Source of the DNA: an uncultured Pseudomonadales bacterium
GTDB lineage: Bacteria > Pseudomonadota > Gammaproteobacteria > Pseudomonadales > Cellvibrionaceae
Direction of reading: 5' to 3'
Length of the DNA: 64,000 bases
NCBI GenBank assembly: GCA_947494095.1
Contig: CANLTI010000008.1
Span: 47,921-111,920, forward strand
The translations under genes and the position numbers were made by a program. Within the stretch, counting starts at the first letter, position 1, and each line of letters begins with the position of its first letter. Shown piece after piece: positions 29,235-38,511 of this stretch. Under the pieces are notes generated by a model that saw nothing but the letters and a program-made list of their open reading frames with translations, did no database searches and was not told the origin of the DNA.

Positions 29235-29287
29235 TCCATGCTCCTTAAAAAGGCATAATGTTCAATTAGGATTAGTATTAAAATAAT

Positions 29288-29449
29288 GTAACTATTGCGC
29301 TCAGCTGACAAACTTCACCTGATAGGGTGTTGATGGATTATTTTCTGGGCATTTAAGCGCCGGGAGCGCTTATACAGCGACCCTGGATGGCTTGAGCGGC
29401 CCAGTCAATGATTCATTAGTGCCCAATTTAGGTACCCCTGAATAGTTAC
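29288..29449 (+). mobile_element. Miniature inverted-repeat element, copy 3 (162 bp)
   Basis: The left end is GTAACTATTGCG and the right end is CTGAATAGTTAC. Perfect 8-bp direct repeats AAAATAAT flank it (29280-29287 and 29450-29457). It has the shared AAGCGC-CGGGA-GCGCTT hairpin but lacks most of the middle module. It lies between divergent gacS and cysM, in their promoter region. The remaining gap (29458-29689) shows no gene. Confidence 0.93.
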
Positions 29450-29689
29450 AAAATAATGAGGTATTGGCTGTCATTAAGCCGCTATTCTATCGCATTACCG
29501 TTTTTTAGGTGGCGTTGCTGTGTTCGCGAGTGAGTGTTCCTTTCTTAAACGTTTTACGCATTGTAGAATGCGCGCCTTAAATAGAAAAGACGCCATTGAC
29601 GCTTCTTGATACGGATATGGCCTTCTTTTTATAATTTCTTTTATTGAGTGGCTTTGCCTGAGTCATTCATTAGCCGTGTGGTAATTTTT

Positions 29690-30646
29690 ATGAATGACGA
29701 GACAAAAAAAGCACAACCTGAGAACCGTATTGATGAGAACAGGCCATCCGTAGAGTTTGCTATTATAGATCAATATATTGGCCAAACGCCATTGGTGCGC
29801 TTACAGCGGCTTAACCCTAACCCAAGTAATACAATATTGGTTAAATTAGAGGGCAATAACCCTGCCGGCTCAGTGAAAGATCGTGCGGCTTACTCTATGA
29901 TTTCACGTGCACAGGCTCGGGGTGATATTCGCCCTGGTGATACCTTAATTGAAGCGACCAGCGGCAATACCGGTATTGCTTTAGCGATGGTTGCAGCAAT
30001 CAAAGGCTATAAAATCATTCTTATCATGCCGGCTAATAGCACCGAAGAACGTAAGGCCTCTATGGCAGCGTATGGCGCGCAGCTAATTTTAGTGAGCAAA
30101 GAAGAAGGCATAGAGGGTGCCCGGGATTTGGCTTTGGCCATGCAGGCACGCGGCGAAGGTAAAGTACTCAATCAGTTTGCGAATGCTGATAACCCCACGG
30201 CCCACTATGAAGGCACCGGGCCTGAAATTTGGCAGCAAACTCACGGCACCGTCACTCATTTTGTCAGCTCGATGGGCACAACGGGTACGATTGTGGGAAC
30301 CTCTCGTTATTTAAAGGAACAAAACCCCGCGGTGCAAATTATTGGGCTGCAACCCGAGGAAGGTGCGGCTATTCCTGGTATTCGAAAGTGGCCAAAAGAG
30401 TATTTGCCGTCTATTTTTGATGATAAAAATATTGATCACGTTGTCTCAATGGGCCAGCAGCGAGCTGAGCGCGCGGCGTTAGACTTAGCTCGCAATGAGG
30501 GAATATTTTGTGGTATTTCGTCGGGTGGCGCAGTTGCTGCGGCTATTGATTTAAGTCGTACCGTGAGCGATGCGGTGATTGTAGCGATCATTTGTGACCG
30601 TGGTGATCGATATTTGTCATCGGGCTTATTTAATGCTCCATCATAA
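29690..30646 (+). CDS. cysM: Cysteine synthase B (O-acetylserine sulfhydrylase)
   Basis: PLP enzyme making cysteine from O-acetylserine and sulfide or thiosulfate. 318 aa from ATG 29690 (MNDETKKAQ); an upstream GTG at 29648 is in frame but unconserved. Family marks are IGQTPLVRLQRL, the PLP lysine in NPAGSVKDRAAYSMI, EATSGNTGIALAMVAAIKGY, the SSMGTTGTIVGTSRYLK phosphate loop and FCGISSGGAVAAA. Length and the NPAGSVKDR wording favour CysM over CysK. In Pseudomonas rlmD follows cysM and precedes relA; here that place holds only non-coding DNA and a miniature element. Confidence 0.93.
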   Translation: MNDETKKAQPENRIDENRPSVEFAIIDQYIGQTPLVRLQRLNPNPSNTILVKLEGNNPAGSVKDRAAYSMISRAQARGDIRPGDTLIEATSGNTGIALAMVAAIKGYKIILIMPANSTEERKASMAAYGAQLILVSKEEGIEGARDLALAMQARGEGKVLNQFANADNPTAHYEGTGPEIWQQTHGTVTHFVSSMGTTGTIVGTSRYLKEQNPAVQIIGLQPEEGAAIPGIRKWPKEYLPSIFDDKNIDHVVSMGQQRAERAALDLARNEGIFCGISSGGAVAAAIDLSRTVSDAVIVAIICDRGDRYLSSGLFNAPS

Positions 30647-30691
30647 GGGGCAAAACCAAAGTTGCTCTTAACGCGCAGCCTGGTCTGTGTA

Positions 30692-30725
30692 TTAGGGGCG
30701 AGGCAATAATAGTTTGTCTAAAATA
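30692..30725 (+). repeat. Repeat family B, solo end fragment
   Basis: TTAGGGGCGAGGCAATAATA and the following AGTTTGTC match one end of the family. The rest of the element is missing, so this is a truncated or solo end. It lies 45 bases before miniature element copy 4. Confidence 0.7.
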
Positions 30726-30770
30726 CCAGAGAGACTGTCAAAATATTGCATTGCCGTATTATATAATAAA

Positions 30771-30980
30771 GTAACTATTGCGCTCAGCTGACAAACCTCA
30801 CCTGATAGGGTGTTGATGGATTATTTTCTGGGTATTTAAGCGCCGGGAGCGCTTATATAGCGACCAGCCCCAGCATGGATGCGTGGGGGTAGACTTTGCA
30901 GGAGCACAAAGTCGCAGATGGCTTGAGCGGCCCAGTAAATGATTCGTTAGCGCTCAATGTCGGTATCCCTGAATAGTTAC
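30771..30980 (+). mobile_element. Miniature inverted-repeat element, copy 4 (long form, 210 bp)
   Basis: The left end is GTAACTATTGCG and the right end is CTGAATAGTTAC. Perfect 8-bp direct repeats ATAATAAA flank it (30763-30770 and 30981-30988). It carries the shared hairpin plus the full middle module with CCCCAGCAT/ATGCGTGGGG and ACTTTG/CAAAGT stems. It lies between cysM and relA, and the rest of that gap (to 31282) has no supported gene. Its left half is nearly identical to copy 3. Confidence 0.93.
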
Positions 30981-31282
30981 ATAATAAATTTGTTAAGTAT
31001 TTGCGTGCGCCATCCAATGAGGCGGCGCTAACGCTTTTTAACGTATGCGTAAGGCGTGAATTCTATTAACATAGGCCTTTTAGGGGAAGGTTATTGGCGA
31101 GGTGATTGCTTAATAGGCTAGGCGCGGTAAGCGCTGCGCAATAGACAGGCATCGCTTAATCGTCTTAATGTTATTTGTTGGTTGTAGTTATAAGCCCATT
31201 GGGCAGCAGCGCCGAAGTGCTATGGGTCGCTACCTGGTCTTTGGTTAGTCTTTTATTCGTGTTTATTAGGTTTGAGTTTTCA

Positions 31283-33535
31283 ATGGTTCAAGTGAGAGAA
31301 GATAGGCCCGCACTAGAAGATGGTTCACTAGACGTTGAGGCTTGGGTTGACCGAATTGTTGCCTTGGCTGAGCTGGATATTGGCTATCGCGAGGTAGTGT
31401 TTGGCGCGTGCTTGTTGGCACAAAAGCTAGAAAACCAACCCGGTGATAAGCTCACAGGCTGGGGTGAAGGGTATAGCGCTTTTAGTGCTGGCTTAGAAAT
31501 GGCAGAGATCTTAGCTGAAATGCAGCTCGATCATGAAACGCTTGCCGCTGCTATTTTATACCGCAGTGTCCGTGAAAATAAAATTAGCCTTGATGCAATA
31601 GTGCAGCCGTTTGGCCCTGTGGTCAGCCGTTTAATTGATGGCGTTCGGAAAATGGCCGCTATTAGCAGTTTGTCCAACAAAAGTGGCGATAAAGTCTTCG
31701 GCAAAAACTCTACAGAGCACGCCGATAATGTCCGCAAAATGTTAGTGGCTATGGTTGATGATGTACGCGTAGCTTTAATTAAACTAGCTGAGCGGACCAG
31801 TGCCATTCGCGCGGTCAAAACGGCCCCCATTGAAAAGCGACAGCGTGTTGCGCGTGAAGTCGCTGATATTTACGCGCCTTTGTCTCATCGTTTAGGTATT
31901 GGGCATATTAAATGGGAGCTCGAAGATGTCTCTTTTCGCTATTTGCAGCCTTATGATTATAAATATATCGCCAAATTACTCGATGAGCGTCGCCTAGATC
32001 GTCAAACCTATATCGATAGCGTTTTAGTGATTTTAAAGCGTGCTTTAGAGTCTGAAGGTATTCGTATTGCCGATATGGATGGGCGTGCAAAACATATTTA
32101 CAGTATCTGGCGAAAAATGCGTCGCAAGGATATTGGTTTTTCTGAGGTGTATGATATTCGAGCAGTTCGTATACTGGTTGATACTGAACAGGATTGTTAC
32201 CGGGCTTTAGGTATTGTGCATTCGCTTTGGCATAATATTCCGAGTGAATTTGATGACTATATCGCCAACCCTAAAGAAAATGGTTACCGCTCTTTGCATA
32301 CAGCCGTTAAAGGTCCAGCAAATCAAGTTTTAGAGGTACAAATTCGTACCGAAAAAATGCATGAAGAAGCAGAGTTTGGTGTGTGCGCTCATTGGCGCTA
32401 TAAAAACTCGGATAAAGACGACGGCACGGCCGGTTATGAGCAAAAAATTGCTTGGTTGCGTGAAGTCCTTGATTGGCATGATGAGGTTGGCGGTGTCGGG
32501 CTTGATGATAGTTTGCCGATGGGGATTGAGCAGGATCGCATTTATGTATTTACACCCGAAGGGCATGTTATTGACCTACCTGAAAACGCAACGCCACTCG
32601 ATTTTGCCTTTCGTATTCATTCAGATGTGGGTATTCACTGCAAAGGCGCAAAAATTAACGGTCGTATAGTCCCGCTTAATCGCGCTTTAAATAATGCTGA
32701 TCAGGTTGAAATACTCACAGGTAATCGCGAAGCGCCGAGCCGCGATTGGCTTAATAACTCATCGGGCTATATTACAACATCACGTGCTCGTAGCCGTTTG
32801 CAGGCATGGTTTCGCGAACAAGATCGCGAGCAGAATATTGATCATGGGCGCGCATCGTTAGATCGTGAATTTTTGCGTTTAGCCGTTGATAATATTGATT
32901 ACGAAAAGCTGGCTCGCAAACTCAATTTACAGACGCTAGATGATCTGTATGCAGCGGTGGGTACGGGTGATTTAACGGTGGATCGAGTCATTCAGGCGGC
33001 GCAAAGACTGTTCGCCCCTGAAAACCATTCGCAATTAGCTACGCCTATGGTCGGCAAGGCGACGCGCGAAGATACCTTTGATGGTGGCGATGTCTATATT
33101 AATGGTGTCGGAAACTTACTGTCTTATATTGCGCAATGCTGTAAGCCAATACCCGGAGACCGTATATCGGGCTATATTACACAAGGGCGTGGAGTGTCGA
33201 TTCACCGGCAAGATTGCAGCAATATTTTTCAGCATAATCAAGAAGAGCCTCAGCGTATTATTGAGGTAGATTGGGCCGAAAAACCTGAGCAAATGTATGC
33301 CGTAGAAATTTTAGTTGAAGCTTTCGATCGGCATGGTTTGTTGCGTGATATTACTTCGCTGCTGGATCGTGAGCGTATTAATGTCAGTGAAATGCAGACG
33401 CTTTCGGACAAACAGCGTAATACTGTAGAGATGCGGCTCAAGATCGATATTGCAAGCTTTACGCTATTAAGCCGCTTGTTGGCAAGGTTAAGCCATATGC
33501 CTAATGTCACGTCTGTGCGTCGCCAGCAATCCTAA
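31283..33535 (+). CDS. relA: GTP pyrophosphokinase (stringent response)
   Basis: Ribosome-associated (p)ppGpp synthetase activated by uncharged tRNA. 750 aa from ATG 31283 (MVQVREDRPALEDG), as in other RelA proteins; the 36 residues upstream are unconserved. The N-terminal hydrolase-like domain lacks the HD metal ligands (LAAAILYRSVREN), so it is RelA, not SpoT. The synthetase domain has RAKHIYSIWRKMRRKDIGF, DIRAVRILVDT and NPKENGYRSLHTAVKG. It is followed by a TGS domain (DRIYVFTPEGHVIDLP), a zinc-finger/CC region (YIAQCCKPIPGDRISGYITQ) and an ACT domain. mazG follows, as in Pseudomonas and E. coli. Confidence 0.96.
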   Translation: MVQVREDRPALEDGSLDVEAWVDRIVALAELDIGYREVVFGACLLAQKLENQPGDKLTGWGEGYSAFSAGLEMAEILAEMQLDHETLAAAILYRSVRENKISLDAIVQPFGPVVSRLIDGVRKMAAISSLSNKSGDKVFGKNSTEHADNVRKMLVAMVDDVRVALIKLAERTSAIRAVKTAPIEKRQRVAREVADIYAPLSHRLGIGHIKWELEDVSFRYLQPYDYKYIAKLLDERRLDRQTYIDSVLVILKRALESEGIRIADMDGRAKHIYSIWRKMRRKDIGFSEVYDIRAVRILVDTEQDCYRALGIVHSLWHNIPSEFDDYIANPKENGYRSLHTAVKGPANQVLEVQIRTEKMHEEAEFGVCAHWRYKNSDKDDGTAGYEQKIAWLREVLDWHDEVGGVGLDDSLPMGIEQDRIYVFTPEGHVIDLPENATPLDFAFRIHSDVGIHCKGAKINGRIVPLNRALNNADQVEILTGNREAPSRDWLNNSSGYITTSRARSRLQAWFREQDREQNIDHGRASLDREFLRLAVDNIDYEKLARKLNLQTLDDLYAAVGTGDLTVDRVIQAAQRLFAPENHSQLATPMVGKATREDTFDGGDVYINGVGNLLSYIAQCCKPIPGDRISGYITQGRGVSIHRQDCSNIFQHNQEEPQRIIEVDWAEKPEQMYAVEILVEAFDRHGLLRDITSLLDRERINVSEMQTLSDKQRNTVEMRLKIDIASFTLLSRLLARLSHMPNVTSVRRQQS

Positions 33536-33590
33536 GGGCGCGACGAGATGGGCTGAGCATTGCAGGCGCATGACAGTGAAAGTATTTTAA

Positions 33591-33616
33591 GGCCCGCAGC
33601 ATTGTGGGCTTTTTTA
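33591..33616 (+). terminator. Intrinsic terminator of relA
   Basis: GCCCGCA pairs with TGTGGGC (one G-U) around GCAT, with six Ts after it. It ends just before the mazG ribosome site, so mazG may be only partly cotranscribed with relA. Confidence 0.8.
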
Positions 33617-33639
33617 TTGATGTTAATGGGAGCTATTTT

Positions 33640-34449
33640 ATGAATTCGGCATATTCGTTAGAGGATTTACGCTATTTGATGCGGCGATTGCGCGATAAAG
33701 AAACAGGGTGCCCGTGGGACATTCAGCAGGATTTTCGTTCGATAACGGCCTCTACAATAGAAGAGGCCTATGAGGTAGTTGATGCGATTGAGTGCGGCAC
33801 TAAAGAAGAGGTCAAGGAAGAGCTCGGTGATTTATTGTTTCAAATTATCTTCTATAACCAATTAGCGGAGGAAGAAGGCAGCTTTGGCTTAGAGGATATT
33901 ATTGACACGCTAACGGCAAAGTTAATCCGGCGGCACCCACATGTATTCCCGCAGGGTGATTTAAAGGCGAAACATACCACAGCATTGACCGAGGATGACA
34001 TTAAAGGTCAATGGGAGAGTATTAAAGCGCAAGAGCGTAAGCATAAAAAAAAGCCGGGCTTGTTGGATGATATTCCGGCCGGTTTACCCGCCATGACTAG
34101 AGCGGTAAAATTACAAAAGCGCGCGGCGTCAGTCAATTTAGATTGGCCATCAGCATGGGCAGTCTTTGATAAAGTCGACGAAGAAATTACCGAGCTTAAA
34201 GAGGCGGTGGCGGCGCAAGATACAAGTGCTATTGAAGAGGAGTTGGGCGACGTATTGTTTACGGTGGTGAATTTGGCAAGGCATTTAAAGGTGCAGCCTG
34301 AGGGCGTATTACGTGCAGCGAATCAAAAATTTAGCGCAAGGCTTGAGAGTGTGCAGGCGTTGGGACAACAAAAAGGTATTGACTTGTCGCAAGCCTCAGC
34401 CAAAGTGTTGGATGATTTATGGCGACAGGTAAAAGCGGATAATATATAG
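33640..34449 (+). CDS. mazG: Nucleoside triphosphate pyrophosphohydrolase
   Basis: Hydrolyses (d)NTPs to monophosphates; in E. coli it lowers ppGpp and counteracts MazF-linked death. 269 aa from ATG 33640 with GGGAG seven bases upstream. It has two tandem MazG domains: CPWDIQQDFRSIT, EEAYEVVDAIE and KEELGDLLFQIIF in the first, and VDEEITELKEAVA and EEELGDVLFTVVNLARHL in the second, each with the EExxE/ExxxD metal-binding pattern. The adjacent relA fits the functional link to (p)ppGpp. Confidence 0.95.
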   Translation: MNSAYSLEDLRYLMRRLRDKETGCPWDIQQDFRSITASTIEEAYEVVDAIECGTKEEVKEELGDLLFQIIFYNQLAEEEGSFGLEDIIDTLTAKLIRRHPHVFPQGDLKAKHTTALTEDDIKGQWESIKAQERKHKKKPGLLDDIPAGLPAMTRAVKLQKRAASVNLDWPSAWAVFDKVDEEITELKEAVAAQDTSAIEEELGDVLFTVVNLARHLKVQPEGVLRAANQKFSARLESVQALGQQKGIDLSQASAKVLDDLWRQVKADNI

Positions 34450-34536
34450 CTCTTGTGTTTATGGGGCGCTTTCATAGGCCTAAGTGGCGTGTTGCTTGAG
34501 AATCCTTTGCTCGGAGTGTATCTTACGCGCCATTAA

Positions 34537-35250
<714 letters not shown>

Positions 35251-35274
35251 TTCAAGTGCGGTTTATTGGTTTTT

Positions 35275-35301
35275 AAAAGCAGGCTAAGGCCTGCTTTTTT
35301 T
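35275..35301 (+). terminator. Intrinsic terminator of adk
   Basis: AAAAGCAGGC and GCCTGCTTTT form a 10-bp stem around TAAG, ending in a run of seven Ts. Confidence 0.9.
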
Positions 35302-35558
35302 ATATGGGTGGTTTTTGATAGGGCTTATGAAATAATAAATATTGGGGCAATCAATTATGGTTTTATCTTTTAATGACTATAAATATGGCCGAATAACTTC
35401 ATAAATACTAAAAAAACGATAATTAATCCCTTAAATAGTAAAAAGGACGTGCAAATATTCATTTTTTAAAATAATATTCGCGCAGTGTGCCTTGTGTTTG
35501 AAATTTTCTGCTATGGTTTCGAAGAGGTACACCCTATTTCGAGAGAGGAGAAATAATA
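35302..35558. other. Very AT-rich upstream region of the histone-like gene
   Basis: About 250 bases, by eye roughly three-quarters A+T, with several A- and T-runs and no reading frame. It ends in a strong ribosome site (GAGAGAGGAG) before ATG 35559. It probably holds the promoter of that gene, possibly with nucleoid-protein binding, but I cannot place -35/-10 boxes with confidence. Confidence 0.55.
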
Positions 35559-36437
35559 ATGGCGAATGTAGCAAAAAAACGTGGTCGTCCTGCTAAAGCA
35601 TCAGCGACTAAAACAGCCCCTAAAAAAGTGGCTGTAAAAAAAGCCGGCCGTCCGGCAAAAGCGGTAGCAACAACAGTGAATCCTGTTATTGCAAAAGCAG
35701 AAGCAACAATCGTTAAAGTTGAAGCTTCTATTGAAAAGACAGCAGCAAAACTTGCTGACTTACGTGCTAAAGCTGGCGCGGCTGCAGAAAAAGCAGCAAA
35801 AACTAAAACAGCAGCGGCAAAACGCACTGCTGCTAATGCAAAAGCAAAAGTTGCTCCCGTCGCTGAGACAGCAAAAGAGTTGCGTGCAACCTTAGCTGCA
35901 GCGAAACAAGAGTTAACCGTTGCTAAGCGCATTGCGAAGCTTGACGAAGTTAAAGCGGCAGAAGATGCACGCGTAGAAGCATTAGAGGCGAAACTAGCCG
36001 CTGCTGCTGACGCGGATTTAGCGAAAGCTGTTGCCAGCTTTACTAAAAAGTGGGACGCTGTACGTACAGCTGCCAATGCTAAAAAAGTTAAAATGGCTAG
36101 CGTAAAAGCAAAAGCAAAAATTGCTGCTGCGACTAAAGCGGCTGGTGCAAAGGTTAAGCCTGCTGTAAAAGCTAAGCCTGTTGCTAAAACAGCGGCAAAA
36201 ACTGCGTCAAAGCCTGGTCCTAAAGCCGGTGCAAAGCGCGGACCTAAGCCTGCCACTAAAGTAGCCTCTGCAACACCGGTTAAGCGTCGTGGTCGCCCAG
36301 CCAAAGCGGCAGTGGCTAAACCTGCTGCTACGGGTTCAGCCACTAAGCGTCGTGGTCGTCCACCAAAAGCTGTTGTAGCACCTGTAAGTGCAACTACTGA
36401 AGCAACTACAACTGTAGAAGCCTCAAGCGCAGAATAA
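35559..36437 (+). CDS. Lys/Ala-rich AT-hook, histone H1-like DNA-binding protein
   Basis: 292 aa, composed mostly of Ala, Lys, Val and Thr. It has AT-hook motifs (core GRP) at the N-terminus (KKRGRPAK, KKAGRPAK) and near the C-terminus (KRRGRPAK, KRRGRPPK), plus PGPK/RGPKP repeats. A helical, probably coiled-coil middle (about residues 45-150) separates them. This plan resembles AlgP/AlgR3 of Pseudomonas and other H1-like bacterial proteins, suggesting nucleoid binding in AT-rich minor grooves. It is monocistronic, with its own terminator. A 324-codon open frame on the opposite strand is a by-product of the repetitive composition. Confidence 0.85.
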   Translation: MANVAKKRGRPAKASATKTAPKKVAVKKAGRPAKAVATTVNPVIAKAEATIVKVEASIEKTAAKLADLRAKAGAAAEKAAKTKTAAAKRTAANAKAKVAPVAETAKELRATLAAAKQELTVAKRIAKLDEVKAAEDARVEALEAKLAAAADADLAKAVASFTKKWDAVRTAANAKKVKMASVKAKAKIAAATKAAGAKVKPAVKAKPVAKTAAKTASKPGPKAGAKRGPKPATKVASATPVKRRGRPAKAAVAKPAATGSATKRRGRPPKAVVAPVSATTEATTTVEASSAE

Positions 36438-36455
36438 TTCTGATCAGTGTTATTC

Positions 36456-36483
36456 AAAGCCCGCCATACGGCGGGCTTTTTTG
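36456..36483 (+). terminator. Intrinsic terminator of the histone-like gene
   Basis: AAAGCCCGCC pairs with GGCGGGCTTT around ATAC, followed by further Ts. Confidence 0.92.
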
Positions 36484-36588
36484 TGCCTGTCATTTTTAGC
36501 AGGTACAATGCCGCCTTTTAATATTCAGCAGCAAATAAAGTGTTGTTATACCAAGCGCAGTTTTAAGTATTACTATTAAGGGGGCTTA

Positions 36589-37317
36589 ATGTCTACAATC
36601 CTTGCTTTTGAGGCGAGTGGTGAAAAATGCTCAGTTTCATTAAGTATGAATCATGAAACTAAGACTTTAGTCAGTGACCAACCGCGCGCGCATGCGACGC
36701 ACTTGTTACCGTTTACCGAGCAGTTGTTGGCCGAGCATCAATGTGTTTTAGCCGATGTTGACGCTATTGCATGTGCTATTGGGCCGGGTTCATTTACCGG
36801 TTTGCGCATAGCGTTAAGCGTGGCTCAGGGCTTAGCCTATGCCAGTGATAAACCGGTGATTGCGGTCAATTCTTTAGCTGCGATGACAGTGCCGGTAAAA
36901 GAGAGCGCGGCAGCGCTGGTATTGCCCTTAGTAGATGCCCGTATGGATGAAGTTTACTGGGGGGCGTATAGTCTTGAGGGTCAATCATGCATTGAAAAAA
37001 ATGCATTAATGGGGACGCGAGAGGGTTTTGAGCGCGAGTTACAGGCATTATTAGAGCGTCTTGCCGTGGATGCTTCGCACGTCTTAGCGACAGGACAGGC
37101 ATGGCAAAGCATTGATTATGCAAAAAGTGCCGCACAGGTGTTAGGTGTGCATTTGGCTGAAGAGGATACTCAGGATGAGGTGAGCGCAGCTTATGTGGCG
37201 AGCTTGGCACAGGCGGCGTGGCGCAAAGGTGATTATGTATCGCCTCAAAAGGTGGATTTATATTATTGTCGAGACTCTATTGCCTGGAATAAGCGCACTC
37301 GAATACGTGCCAGCTAA
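36589..37317 (+). CDS. tsaB: tRNA threonylcarbamoyladenosine synthesis protein TsaB
   Basis: Partner of TsaD (with TsaE) in making t6A37 on ANN-decoding tRNAs. 242 aa; ASKHA fold with ILAFEASGEKCSVSL as the first strand pair and IGPGSFTGLRIALSVAQGLAY as the dimer helix signature; VDARMDEVYWGAY is also typical. GGGGG precedes the ATG. adk, the histone-like gene, tsaB and uppP run on the same strand, each with its own spacing; uppP starts 45 bases on. Confidence 0.93.
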   Translation: MSTILAFEASGEKCSVSLSMNHETKTLVSDQPRAHATHLLPFTEQLLAEHQCVLADVDAIACAIGPGSFTGLRIALSVAQGLAYASDKPVIAVNSLAAMTVPVKESAAALVLPLVDARMDEVYWGAYSLEGQSCIEKNALMGTREGFERELQALLERLAVDASHVLATGQAWQSIDYAKSAAQVLGVHLAEEDTQDEVSAAYVASLAQAAWRKGDYVSPQKVDLYYCRDSIAWNKRTRIRAS

Positions 37318-37362
37318 ACGGGTTTGTTAATCATAATATGCGATAGCAAGGTAGAATAATTT

Positions 37363-38160
37363 ATGGACTTATTACAAACCCTATTGTTGGCGTTGATACA
37401 GGGTATTACAGAGTTTTTGCCGATTTCGAGCTCGGCGCATTTAATTTTGCCCAGCCAAGTACTGGGTTGGCCCGATCAGGGTTTAGCCTTTGATGTAGCG
37501 GTGCATTTAGGCACGCTGATTGCTGTGGTGGTGTATTTTAGACGTGATATTGCGGCGCTTTTAACGGCTTGGTTTGGGCAGTTTTCAGGCCGCGTAAGTG
37601 ATCACAATACTCGCTTAGCGTGGTTTATTATTGCCGCTACAGTACCCGCTGGATTGGCGGGGCTCTTATTTAAAGACTTGATTGAAGTGTACTTGCGCTC
37701 TTCTTTAGTGATTGCGCTCACGACCTTAGTGTTTGGTGGGTTGTTGTGGTTTGCAGATGTTAAAAATCAAGGCGCTAAAACGCTGGCGCAATTCACGCTT
37801 AAGGCGGCTATTATTATTGGCTGCGCACAAGCGCTGGCATTAATTCCTGGTACCTCGCGCAGCGGTATTACAATTACTGCGGCATTGTTGTTGGGTTTTT
37901 CACGTGAAGACTCTGCGCGCTTTTCGTTTTTGTTGTCTATCCCCATTATTGTACTGAGTGCTGGTTTAATGAGTTTAGATCTACTAGAGGCTCCCTCGGT
38001 GGATTGGCAGGCGCTAGGTATTGGGACCTTAGTATCAGGGCTGAGTGCTTATGCCTGTATTTATTACTTTTTGGCTTTTATTAACCGCTTAGGCATGCTG
38101 CCGTTTGTGGTGTACCGATTAATATTAGGCTGTATATTGCTATTTTTAAGCTTTAGTTAG
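37363..38160 (+). CDS. uppP: Undecaprenyl-diphosphate phosphatase
   Basis: Integral membrane enzyme that recycles undecaprenyl diphosphate to the lipid carrier for peptidoglycan and O-antigen; overproduction gives bacitracin resistance. 265 aa with about eight hydrophobic segments. The two inverted-repeat signatures are GITEFLPISSSAHLIL near the N-terminus and IPGTSRSGITITAALLLG in the second half, carrying the catalytic Glu/His and Arg/Ser residues. The final G of the TAG stop is the first base of the target duplication of miniature element copy 5, so the insertion just missed the coding sequence. Confidence 0.97.
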   Translation: MDLLQTLLLALIQGITEFLPISSSAHLILPSQVLGWPDQGLAFDVAVHLGTLIAVVVYFRRDIAALLTAWFGQFSGRVSDHNTRLAWFIIAATVPAGLAGLLFKDLIEVYLRSSLVIALTTLVFGGLLWFADVKNQGAKTLAQFTLKAAIIIGCAQALALIPGTSRSGITITAALLLGFSREDSARFSFLLSIPIIVLSAGLMSLDLLEAPSVDWQALGIGTLVSGLSAYACIYYFLAFINRLGMLPFVVYRLILGCILLFLSFS

Positions 38161-38167
38161 ATCAAAA

Positions 38168-38356
38168 GTAACTATTCAGAGGTGCGGAAATCGGGCGCTA
38201 ATGAATCATTTGCTGGGCCGCTCAAGCCATCTGCGACTTTGTGCTCCTGCACTGTCTAACCCTTGCTTTCCCTGCAAGGCCCGGCGCTTAAATGCCCAGC
38301 AAATAACCCATCAGCACTCTGTTAAGAGGGGGTTTTTGGTTTGGCTGAATAGTTAC
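38168..38356 (-). mobile_element. Miniature inverted-repeat element, copy 5 (189 bp, reversed)
   Basis: The ends are GTAACTATTCAG and CTGAATAGTTAC, exact inverted repeats. Perfect 8-bp direct repeats GATCAAAA flank it (38160-38167 and 38357-38364). It lies in the opposite orientation to the other four. Its middle differs: instead of the AAGCGC hairpin it has a CCTTGC...GCAAGG stem, then rejoins the family at GCAGGAGCACAAAGT. It lies between uppP and the aminopeptidase gene; the rest of the gap has no gene. Confidence 0.92.
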
Positions 38357-38511
38357 GATCAAAATTAAGGCATCACGATCTTTAGTCGAGTGCTGCATCA
38401 TAGGTCGATGAATAATGATTTGATGCCTCTAGCATGGATGTCTTTAGCCTTAAATACTGGCGAGCCCTTTAACTAAAGAGTGACACAATACTTACCGAGG
38501 AGATTACTTGA

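Noticed and set aside
31175..31282. Longer relA start (36 extra residues)
   Set aside because: The added stretch is hydrophobic and unconserved; RelA proteins begin with MVxVR as at 31283.
35534..36508. 324-codon open frame on the minus strand opposite the histone-like gene
   Set aside because: Ala/Thr/Phe-rich low-complexity translation that mirrors the Lys/Ala repeats; the plus-strand frame has a ribosome site, AT-hooks and a terminator.
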